Source of the DNA: Gemmatimonadota bacterium
GTDB taxonomy: Bacteria; Gemmatimonadota; Gemmatimonadetes; Longimicrobiales; RSA9
Assembly (NCBI GenBank): GCA_016207445.1
Contig: JACQPS010000049.1
Span: 1 to 6,238 of the forward strand
Reading direction: 5' to 3'
Length of the DNA: 6,238 nucleotides
Notes under the pieces: model-generated
The model's input: the letters and a program-made list of their open reading frames with translations, nothing else
Told to the model about the DNA's origin: nothing
The model's database searches: none
Position numbers and translations under genes: made by a program
Shown here: positions 1-5,210 of the stretch, piece by piece
Layout: each line of letters begins with the position of its first letter
Numbering within the stretch: position 1 is the stretch's first letter

Positions 1-153
1 ACGCCGGAGACCGCCGCGCTCATGGGCGCGCTCGGCTGCCGCCGCGCCGTCATGCTCGACGGCGGCATTTCAGGTCAGCTCCTGCTGCGCGACCAGGAAG
101 GCGCGCACACGTGGCGGGGGTGGCGCAAGGTACCGCTCGGGTTGGTGGCGTAC
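1..153 (+). repeat. Direct repeat, left copy (glycosidase 3' end)
   Basis: This segment pairs with 3503-3655 at a constant offset of 3502 bp with no gaps. Bases 1-68 are identical to 3503-3570. Bases 69-153 differ at 14 of 85 positions: eight codons differ synonymously and five by amino acid (E/Q, A/T, T/A, L/M, A/G). Similarity ends at the TAC codon at 151-153. The repeat may extend left of the window. Confidence 0.9.
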
Positions 154-258
154 CGCAGGGCAGTGGCGGGCCGCGCCCTCATTCCACGCGGAAGAAGTAT
201 GCGATCCCCGACCAGCTCGCGAACACGGCCTTGGTCCCGTCATCGGACGTACGGTTGA
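1..258 (+). CDS. Phosphodiester glycosidase (NAGPA/DUF2233-like), C-terminal end only
   Basis: This is the last 85 residues of a gene that starts left of the window; the frame is open from base 1 to the TGA at 256-258. The visible protein begins TPETAALMGALGCRRAVMLD and continues through a DGGISGQLLLRD stretch and WRGWRKVPLGLVAY. The pattern 'LGCxxAVxLDGGxSxQ' is the conserved C-terminal signature of the phosphodiester glycosidase family, related to the uncovering enzyme NAGPA and to bacterial exopolysaccharide-associated proteins. Members are usually exported and are thought to hydrolyse sugar phosphodiesters; the substrate here is unknown. Family-like sequence stops near residue 51 (about base 153). 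The remaining 34 residues look low-complexity and overlap the 3' end of the convergent lipoprotein gene by 80 bp, so the annotated tail may not be ancestral. A second copy of bases 1-153 lies at 3503-3655. Family assignment rests on motif recognition only. Confidence 0.72.
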   Translation, partial: TPETAALMGALGCRRAVMLDGGISGQLLLRDQEGAHTWRGWRKVPLGLVAYRRAVAGRALIPRGRSMRSPTSSRTRPWSRHRTYG

Positions 259-2515
259 ACCACACCTCGGGGTCCGCCCCGTTGGCTGCCAACCAGATGC
301 CACCGCTCAGAACCGCGTAGGTCCGCCACGACAGCACCACCCTGCCGGTCCGGTCGAAGACGTAGAGCTGGCCCCCGCCCCCGCCCCCGCCTCGCGTTCC
401 TGCAGCTATGTGGCGGCCGTCGGGCGTGATCGAGACGGTGCGCTGCCCACCATCCATCGGTGGCTCGATGGCGGGGGTGTTGGGCTCGCCCCGCGTCCAG
501 AGGAGGGCGAGTGAGGTTGCACCCAGGGAGTAGAGGCGGAGTCCGTTCGACTGAGTGGCCACGATGGCCACAGAGTTGTCGGCGCTCATGTCCGTCCAGT
601 AGACGCGGCTGCCGATCGTGATGGTCTGAACGCGTTGCCACGTGCCCGTGGTGTCCGCGCGCACGTAGTAGTGCAGCCGGTCGGCCCAGTCGCCCGCCAC
701 GATGCGGTTGCCGTCGGAGGAGATGGAGAGCATGCGCAGCTCGGCATTGTTGCAGCCGCAAGGGATGGAATCGTGAAAGACGCGCTGGCGCCGCTCGAGA
801 TCGTAGATGCCCATCAAGGTCGCGGCATTGCCCGTGTCCTGCCCTCGCTGGCCGCCGTATGCCACGTACCGGTTGTTCGAGGAGAAATCGACCGCGCGCA
901 GCTGATCGGTTGCGGAGTCCACGAAGACGGGCGCGATCGGATCCGCGGCGGTCAGGTCGTGCAGCGTGAAGCGCCCGCCGCCGGCACCTGCCCAGCGGCC
1001 GTTGTCGCTGATCGCCACGCCGCGGATCTGGAAGTTGCCCGGGATCGGTCGGCCCGAGGCGGCGAGTGACGTGCCGCTGAAGATGTACAGGTTCTCGTCG
1101 TCGGAGCCGACCACGGTCTTGGATCCGTCGCGCGTCATGGCGACGGCCCAGGTGCCGGCGCGGGTGCCGCCGCCGCCGCCGGCCAGCACGTTGTGCGTAG
1201 CCAGGAGCTGGCCACTCGCGTTGTAGAAGCGGAGCAACGGGCTACTCGAGGCATCCTGGGTGAACGGCCCGATCGCGATGAGCGAGAAGTCGCTCGAGAC
1301 CGCGCCGCCGAAGAAACCGCCGCTCCCGCCGACCACCACGCTGTCCACCAGTACGAACCCCTGCACGCTGATGGCGGCTTTCGCCGACTTGCCGCTGGTC
1401 TCGGCGCTGATGTCCGCGCTGCCGCGCGCTTTGCCCGTGACCTTCCCGGTGGTGTCGACCTCCGCCACGCTCGCGTTCGAGCTCGTCCAGGTGAAGCGCG
1501 CATCCGTGATGGCCTGGCTGTTGGAGTCGGCGGCGGCCGCGCTCAGCCGCGTGGTATCGCCGACGAGCAGGCTCTTCGTGGCCGGCGACACGCTCACGCT
1601 CGCCACGATCTGCCGCACGTGGATGAGCGCGGTGTCGGCCTTGCTCGCCGCGCTCGCCTCGACGCGCGCGTCCCCCTTTGCGCGCGCGCTCACCTTGCCG
1701 GTCGTGTCCACCGAGACCGTGGCGGTGTCCAGGCTGGCCCAGGTCGGCCGGGTCGCGCTGCCGGCGATCGCGTGGCCGTTCCGGTCCAGCAGCGCGGCCG
1801 TGAGCTGCCGCGTGTAGCCGATGGCGTTGATGGTGTCGCGCTCGGGTGAGACGGTAATCGAAGCGATGGTTTGCGTGACCGTGACCCGCGCCTGGCGCCG
1901 CGCCGTGTCGGCCGTCGCGGTGACCGTCGCCTGACCTTCCTTCCGGCTGCGCACGAGCCCCTGCGCGTCAATGGACGCGATCGTCGAATCGGAGGAGGAC
2001 CAGCCGACCGTCGTGGTGACGGCGTTGCCGAAGCGGTCGGCCACGCTGGCCTGGAGGCGCGCGCTGTCGCCCAGCGCGTCGAAGCGGAGCGAGTCGGGCG
2101 TGAGCACGATGCTCGCCGCCCGGTCCGCCGTGCCGGCCGCGGTGAAGCTCACGGGCGCGAGGCCGCTCACCGTGGCCGTGGCGGTATTGCTGCCCGCGGC
2201 CGTGCCGAGCGTCCACGTGCTCTTCGCGATCCCGCTCGCATCGGTCGATGACGACGCCGGACTCACCGACCCGCCGCCGCTCGCCACCGCCCACGCCACG
2301 GACACGCCATTCAGCGCGGCGCCGCCGGCGTTGCTCACCTTGACCGCGAGCTCGCTGGCCAGCGCGGCGCCCACGGTGCCGGTCTGGTTGTCTCCGGCGG
2401 TCTTGCTGAGAGCGGCCGGCGTGGTGTCCGTGCCGCCCGGGCCCGTGCCATCCTCGCCACAGGTGGCGAAGACGAGGAGCGAGGCGACGGCGGCAGCGAG
2501 ATGGGAACGAGTCAT
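179..2515 (-). CDS. Ig-like (Big_1/Big_2) domain lipoprotein with C-terminal beta-propeller
   Basis: This encodes a 778-residue surface or periplasmic protein of unknown ligand. The start at 2515 is chosen because it gives a compact lipoprotein signal (MTRSHLAAAVASLLVFATC, lipid Cys 19) with a GGGAGGG ribosome site 5 nt upstream. The frame stays open to 2734, but that extension is Arg/Pro-rich and has no signal. After a Gly/Asp/Thr linker comes a Big_1-like domain (about 33-127). Three Big_2-like domains follow (about 135-214, 218-300, 304-386), each with an 'I.VSP....' entry, a 'W.S.D...ASVD..G.V' core and a 'G.A.I.A' exit. Residues about 390-778 form a propeller with about eight blade-like units, such as VAMTRDGSKTVVGSDDENLY, VAISDNGRWAGAG, MLSISSDGNRIVAGDWADRL and VSITPDGRHIAAG. 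Poly-Gly loops sit at 446-450 and 709-715. Such stacks usually act as stalks presenting a terminal domain; adhesion or binding is inferred. The lipobox (FATC, Thr at -1) is non-canonical. Confidence 0.85.
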   Translation of the reverse strand: MTRSHLAAAVASLLVFATCGEDGTGPGGTDTTPAALSKTAGDNQTGTVGAALASELAVKVSNAGGAALNGVSVAWAVASGGGSVSPASSSTDASGIAKSTWTLGTAAGSNTATATVSGLAPVSFTAAGTADRAASIVLTPDSLRFDALGDSARLQASVADRFGNAVTTTVGWSSSDSTIASIDAQGLVRSRKEGQATVTATADTARRQARVTVTQTIASITVSPERDTINAIGYTRQLTAALLDRNGHAIAGSATRPTWASLDTATVSVDTTGKVSARAKGDARVEASAASKADTALIHVRQIVASVSVSPATKSLLVGDTTRLSAAAADSNSQAITDARFTWTSSNASVAEVDTTGKVTGKARGSADISAETSGKSAKAAISVQGFVLVDSVVVGGSGGFFGGAVSSDFSLIAIGPFTQDASSSPLLRFYNASGQLLATHNVLAGGGGGTRAGTWAVAMTRDGSKTVVGSDDENLYIFSGTSLAASGRPIPGNFQIRGVAISDNGRWAGAGGGRFTLHDLTAADPIAPVFVDSATDQLRAVDFSSNNRYVAYGGQRGQDTGNAATLMGIYDLERRQRVFHDSIPCGCNNAELRMLSISSDGNRIVAGDWADRLHYYVRADTTGTWQRVQTITIGSRVYWTDMSADNSVAIVATQSNGLRLYSLGATSLALLWTRGEPNTPAIEPPMDGGQRTVSITPDGRHIAAGTRGGGGGGGQLYVFDRTGRVVLSWRTYAVLSGGIWLAANGADPEVWFNRTSDDGTKAVFASWSGIAYFFRVE
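371..391 (-). repeat. In-frame hexanucleotide repeat encoding seven glycines
   Basis: On the + strand the unit gccccc occurs three times in succession followed by gcc; on the coding strand this is a GGGGGC repeat. It encodes Gly 709-715 in the last part of the propeller of the lipoprotein. The unit is 6 bp, so gain or loss of copies would keep the reading frame and only change loop length by two residues per unit. A related five-codon glycine tract (gcc x5) lies at 1166-1180 and encodes Gly 446-450. Confidence 0.8.
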
Positions 2516-2520
2516 TGATG

Positions 2521-2527
2521 CCCTCCC
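2521..2527 (-). promoter_or_regulatory. Ribosome binding site fixing the lipoprotein start at 2515
   Basis: The + strand ccctccc reads GGGAGGG on the coding strand, 5 nt upstream of the ATG at 2515. It is the only strong Shine-Dalgarno match near any candidate start of this reading frame. It supports translation beginning at the lipoprotein signal peptide rather than at the upstream in-frame start near 2734. Confidence 0.7.
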
Positions 2528-2590
2528 GGGCGGGTCGGTCCACGATGAAATCCGCCGTCCTGGCTCGCAAGACCTCGGCGGGCGGCCTGG

Positions 2591-2656
2591 CGTCGGGCCG
2601 CGGCGCATCGGGGCGCGTCGGGCGCGCGTCGGGCGCGCGTCGGGCGCGTCGGGGCG
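2591..2656. repeat. Irregular GC-rich short tandem repeats in a divergent intergenic region
   Basis: The 239-bp gap between the divergent starts at 2515 and 2755 contains six variants of GCGTCGGG or GCATCGGG. The TCG core begins at 2593, 2608, 2618, 2629, 2640 and 2649, so successive spacings are 15, 10, 11, 11 and 9 bp. The last five are therefore close to one helical turn apart. The repeats are non-coding under the chosen start of the minus-strand gene. They could be replication slippage in GC-rich DNA or a phased protein-binding array between two promoters; the sequence alone cannot decide. The rest of the gap holds a ribosome site at each end and the promoter-like sequence at 2660-2688. 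Confidence 0.6.
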
Positions 2657-2659
2657 CGC

Positions 2660-2688
2660 TTGCTCCGGCCGGGGCTGCTTCTTAGCTT
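2660..2688 (+). promoter_or_regulatory. Putative promoter of the four-cysteine secreted protein gene
   Basis: TTGCTC at 2660-2665 is followed after 17 bp by TAGCTT at 2683-2688. This is a fair -35/-10 arrangement for a housekeeping sigma factor and would give a leader of about 60 nt before the ATG at 2755. The downstream element CTTAGCTTCG also resembles CTTAACTTTCG at 5114-5123, upstream of the membrane protein gene. It is a sequence match only, in a region where AT-rich hexamers are rare, which raises the interest somewhat. Confidence 0.4.
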
Positions 2689-2744
2689 CGTCGCGACCCC
2701 CCCCGTGGAACCGCTCAGCGCAACCCTCACCCACCTCGCTCCCC

Positions 2745-2750
2745 GGAGGA
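2745..2750 (+). promoter_or_regulatory. Shine-Dalgarno site GGAGGA for the gene at 2755
   Basis: GGAGGA ends 4 nt before the ATG at 2755. It decides the start, because the resulting protein begins directly with a good Sec signal peptide. Confidence 0.75.
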
Positions 2751-2754
2751 CCCC

Positions 2755-3435
2755 ATGCGTCCCCCCTCGACTCGCGTCACGCTGTTGCCGGCGGCGCTGC
2801 TGCTTCTGGCCGCCGCGCCCGCACGCGCGCAAGAAGAGCCGGAATTCGATGACGACGTCCTGGAGATCACCGCCCCGGTCCTGGACCGCTTCCAGAAGGC
2901 GCTCGCCGCCGAGCAGGCGGAGAGGCGGCGGGCCGATGCGAAGCTGGACTCGCTCGAGCGCGCGCTCGAGCCGCGCTTCACGCGCTACCAGGACTGCCTG
3001 GAGGACGTGACCCAGAGCGACCGCTACATGTCGCTGAACGACCGGCGCAACGAGGCGTACGACCGCGGCAACACCGAGCTGGCCGAGCGGCTCGAGAAGC
3101 AGATGGACGCGATGGTCAACTCCCGCTGCGGCGCGGATCCGGGGGAAGAGCTGGAGCGCGAGCTGGAGCGGCTGTATGCGGGCTTGGACTCCGCGGCCAC
3201 GCGGGCCGGCGGGTTCCGCGGCCCGCAGTACGGCGTGCTCAGGGAGCGCGTCATCGCGTACCTCAGGGTGCGCTCGTGCGACCCGCGCGTGACTGCCGTC
3301 GCGCAGATCCGCGAGCAGGCGTGGCCGTACCTGTTCGCCGCGCGCGAGATGGAGGTGCTGCACGCCCGCTACGCGAAGCTCGCGGAACTGCTGAAGGAAG
3401 AGCTGGAGGCCCAGGAGCTGGAATTCTGCGGCTGA
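2755..3435 (+). CDS. Secreted helical (coiled-coil) protein with four cysteines, unknown function
   Basis: The product is 226 residues and I do not recognise its family. A clear Sec signal peptide spans residues 1-25 (MRPPSTRV, then a Leu/Ala core, ending APARA before QEEPEF), so the mature protein of about 201 residues should be periplasmic or secreted. The mature part is very rich in Glu, Arg, Leu and Ala and reads as long amphipathic helices: about 40-75 (FQKALAAEQAERRRADAKLD), about 95-122, 130-150 and 195-224 (LAELLKEELEAQELEF). The only four cysteines are at 81, 125, 175 and 225, spaced 44, 50 and 50; an oxidised exported protein could form two disulfides. There is no transmembrane segment after the signal and no enzyme motif that I can see. 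It has a strong ribosome site and a candidate promoter. Its stop codon directly abuts the truncated glycosidase copy that follows. Coding confidence is high, function unknown. Confidence 0.85.
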   Translation: MRPPSTRVTLLPAALLLLAAAPARAQEEPEFDDDVLEITAPVLDRFQKALAAEQAERRRADAKLDSLERALEPRFTRYQDCLEDVTQSDRYMSLNDRRNEAYDRGNTELAERLEKQMDAMVNSRCGADPGEELERELERLYAGLDSAATRAGGFRGPQYGVLRERVIAYLRVRSCDPRVTAVAQIREQAWPYLFAAREMEVLHARYAKLAELLKEELEAQELEFCG

Positions 3436-3655
3436 GGCGGCGGCTGCGGGCCTGCGCAACGCCCTCGGCGGCGCCCTGGCCGAGCTGCCCTTCGGCCTGA
3501 CGACGCCGGAGACCGCCGCGCTCATGGGCGCGCTCGGCTGCCGCCGCGCCGTCATGCTCGACGGCGGCATCTCCGGGCAGCTTCTGCTGCGCGATCAGCA
3601 GGGCACGCACGCGTGGCGCGGGTGGCGCAAGGTGCCGCTGGGGATGGTGGGGTAC
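3434..3655 (+). pseudogene. Headless duplicate of the phosphodiester glycosidase 3' end
   Basis: Starting at the stop codon of the preceding gene but in a different frame, the translation reads EAAAAGLRNALGGALAELPF, GLTTPETAALMGALGC, then the VMLDGGISGQLLLRDQQGTH and WRGWRKVPLGMVGYG segments. This is the last roughly 74 residues of the same phosphodiester glycosidase family seen at 1-258, including the DGG signature. The frame is closed upstream by a TGA at 3392-3394. It has no ATG before 3524 and no ribosome site, and it lacks the whole N-terminal part of the family. At its 3' end there is no stop until 4357, deep inside the RCC1-like gene in another frame, so the natural C-terminus is also lost. 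I read it as a gene fragment, not a working enzyme. Bases 3503-3655 match 1-153 at 139 of 153 positions. Confidence 0.7.
3503..3655 (+). repeat. Direct repeat, right copy (glycosidase 3' end)
   Basis: This is the partner of 1-153 in the same orientation. The two copies bracket the Ig/propeller lipoprotein gene and the four-cysteine secreted protein gene. Homologous sequence of this family continues to the left of this copy as far as about 3434, so the full duplicated unit is longer than can be compared here. Confidence 0.9.
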
Positions 3656-3776
3656 GGCGTTCCCCGTCTCCGCCCGGGTAGCCGGCGCAAGAGCGGTCCG
3701 CGGAAGCGCGTCTCCCGCGCGCTTGCGCCCGGCCGCGCGGCCGGCAGATTGCGACCGAGCTTCCAGGCTTCCGTCC
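3656..3776 (+). other. Spacer between glycosidase fragment and RCC1-like gene
   Basis: This stretch is about 120 bp of GC-rich sequence with no recognisable gene. An in-frame TTG at 3723 could extend the RCC1-like gene upstream, but the residues it would add (MRPAARPADCDRASRLPS) do not look like a signal peptide. An AGG at about 3765 is the only weak ribosome-site match before the ATG at 3777. I see no clear promoter or terminator. Confidence 0.4.
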
Positions 3777-5030
3777 ATGCCTACGCACGACTCCATGCCC
3801 GCGCGCCGCGCCTGGCGGGCGCTCGCGCTGCGGCTCCTCCCCCGGCGGGTGCTCGCCTCACCGCGCCCTGCCCGGCGGGCGCTCGCGCTCCTGCTCCTCG
3901 CCCTGGGCGCGTGCGGCGAATCCGTGACCGATCCGGCCGGCGTAACCGCGACTTTCTCGACAATCAGCGCCGGCGGCGCGCATACCTGCGCCCTCACGCC
4001 CGCGGGACGGGTGTACTGCTGGGGGAGCAACACGGCCGGCCAGCTGGGCGCGGCGGACACGGCGGCCGTGCGGCCGGTGCCCGTCCCGGTCGCGGGCAGG
4101 GTGCTCTTCCTTCAGTTGAGCGCCGGTGGCGCGCACACCTGTGCGCTGGCCACGGAAGGGCGGGCGTACTGCTGGGGCGACGGCAGCAACGGTCAGCTCG
4201 GCACGGGCGCACGCACGTCCACGCGCGCGCCGGCCGCAGTCGAGGGCGCCCGGCTGCAGTCGATCAGCGCCGGCGGACTCCACACCTGCGGGCTGGACGG
4301 CGACGGCGTCGCTTACTGCTGGGGGAACAACGCCTACGGCCAGCTGGGCACGGGTGACGACCTCCCGCGCGATGGGCCCACACGCGTGCTGGGCGCGCCC
4401 GCCTTCGTGACGCTGGACGCGGCGAGCTGGCACACCTGCGGGCTGACGGCGGACGGGCGAGTGTACTGCTGGGGGTACCACCTGCTCGAGCAGATCGGCG
4501 AGAACGCGCTCGGCCGCCGCTGCGGCTTCGCCCCCTGCGAGCCCACGCCCGTGCTCGTCGGCGGCCTGCCACGGGTCCGCACCGTCGATGCCGGCGGGCT
4601 TCAGAGCTGCGCCATGGACGACGCCGGCGGCGCCCGCTGCTGGGGCGCCGACCTGGCCGGCGAGCTCGGAGCCGGCATAGACCCGGGGGAGAGCAGCGCG
4701 CGGCCGCTGCGTGTGGCCGGCGAGCACTCGTTCGCCGAGCTCAGCGTGGGCGAGCACGCCACCTGCGCCGTCGAAGGCCCCCGGGCCTATTGCTGGGGGA
4801 GCAACGGCTGGGGGCAGCTCGGCATCGGCGAGCAGGGCGGCCAGCACTTCGCCCCCGTGGAGGTCCTCGGCGGAACGCTCGTGCGTGTGAGCGCGGGCAT
4901 GCAGCACGCCTGCGGGCTCGACGCGCGCGGCGTCGCCTACTGCTGGGGCGACAACCGCGAGGGGCAGATCGGGGACGGCACCACGGCCACGCGCATAGCG
5001 CCCGAGCGCGTGCGCGCGGCGCGCGACTGA
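3777..5030 (+). CDS. Lipoprotein with seven RCC1-like repeats (beta-propeller)
   Basis: The product is 417 residues from the ATG at 3777. The N-terminal hydrophobic stretch ALALLLLALGAC is a lipoprotein signal with lipid Cys 46 (LGAC box), so the mature protein is membrane-anchored outside the cytoplasm. Seven RCC1-type repeats of 46-57 residues begin near residues 64, 115, 164, 214, 271, 323 and 372. Each has the form 'SAGG.HTCAL...G..YCWG.N..GQLG'; together they should close a seven-bladed propeller. All repeats carry a cysteine pair about 10 residues apart, and repeat 4 has an extra pair (249 and 254) in an insertion. Eukaryotic RCC1 is a nucleotide-exchange factor, but bacterial exported relatives are mostly uncharacterised; binding or scaffold roles are inferred. 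The start is uncertain: ATG 3795 or GTG 3849 would shorten a long basic N-region, and GTG 3849 gives an ordinary 21-residue signal. None has a good ribosome site. Confidence 0.88.
   Translation: MPTHDSMPARRAWRALALRLLPRRVLASPRPARRALALLLLALGACGESVTDPAGVTATFSTISAGGAHTCALTPAGRVYCWGSNTAGQLGAADTAAVRPVPVPVAGRVLFLQLSAGGAHTCALATEGRAYCWGDGSNGQLGTGARTSTRAPAAVEGARLQSISAGGLHTCGLDGDGVAYCWGNNAYGQLGTGDDLPRDGPTRVLGAPAFVTLDAASWHTCGLTADGRVYCWGYHLLEQIGENALGRRCGFAPCEPTPVLVGGLPRVRTVDAGGLQSCAMDDAGGARCWGADLAGELGAGIDPGESSARPLRVAGEHSFAELSVGEHATCAVEGPRAYCWGSNGWGQLGIGEQGGQHFAPVEVLGGTLVRVSAGMQHACGLDARGVAYCWGDNREGQIGDGTTATRIAPERVRAARD
3811..3900 (+). repeat. Three 30-bp tandem units in the signal-peptide coding region
   Basis: Units start at 3811, 3841 and 3871, each opening with ccyggcgggygctcgc. 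The first and third are closely similar along their whole 30 bp; the middle one matches only in its first half or so. They encode WRALALRLLP, RRVLASPRPA and RRALALLLLA. The repeat is in frame (10 codons per unit) and explains the unusually long N-terminus of the RCC1-like lipoprotein, in which a first hydrophobic run precedes the real signal core. Confidence 0.75.
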
Positions 5031-5061
5031 GGCAGCTGACCCGGACGTGCCGCTGCCGCCG

Positions 5062-5075
5062 GCGGGTTCGCCCGC
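5062..5075 (+). terminator. Weak hairpin after the RCC1-like gene
   Basis: GCGGG, a TTCG loop and CCCGC form a 5-bp stem with a stable-type tetraloop, 31 nt downstream of the TGA at 5028-5030. No T-run follows, so it is at best part of a weak or factor-dependent terminator. In DNA this GC-rich such short stems are common by chance. Confidence 0.2.
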
Positions 5076-5113
5076 GCAGCCGCCGCGCGGCGCGCGCTCG
5101 CCGCACGCCTTCC

Positions 5114-5123
5114 TTAACTTTCG
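5114..5123 (+). promoter_or_regulatory. Promoter-like element upstream of the membrane protein gene
   Basis: CTTAACTTTCG-like sequence (TTAACTTTC at 5114-5122) is an isolated AT-rich island in the 180-bp gap before the gene at 5211. It resembles CTTAGCTTCG at 2681-2690, which sits a similar distance before another start (about 65-90 bp). Its TAACTTTC core fits the TAnnTTTG-type -7 element known in Bacteroidota at seven of eight positions of that loose pattern. I see no matching upstream TTG element here. The rest of the gap (5031-5210) is GC-rich without other recognisable features. Confidence 0.3.
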
Positions 5124-5210
5124 CCGGCGGACGCGGCGTATTCGACGCCGCTCGCCACCTTCACGGGCCGGCCGCCGCGCGCGGCCGCGCTCCCAGCCGG
5201 AGACGCTGCC

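Noticed and set aside
240..761. Open frame on the minus strand inside the propeller region, and matching plus-strand frames at 635-1069 and 1193-1849.
   Set aside because: They lie wholly within the Ig/propeller lipoprotein gene in other frames and show no domain-like sequence.
2591..2656. Short repeats as a possible CRISPR array.
   Set aside because: Units are only 8-11 bp, irregular, without unique spacers of 30 bp or so, and no cas gene is present.
2516..2734. In-frame N-terminal extension of the minus-strand Ig lipoprotein (73 extra residues).
   Set aside because: The extension is Arg/Pro-rich, derived from the repeat-filled GC-rich leader. It would bury the lipoprotein signal inside the protein, and the strong ribosome site sits at 2521-2527.
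3723..3776. TTG at 3723 as the start of the RCC1-like gene.
   Set aside because: The added 18 residues have no signal character, TTG has no ribosome site before it, and later starts already give an overlong signal region.
3858..4907. A 349-codon open frame on the minus strand opposite the RCC1-like gene, and similar long antisense frames elsewhere (2512-3570, 3263-4060).
   Set aside because: They mirror genuine genes codon for codon, have Arg/Ala/Pro-rich composition without domains or signals, and are expected in DNA of this GC content.
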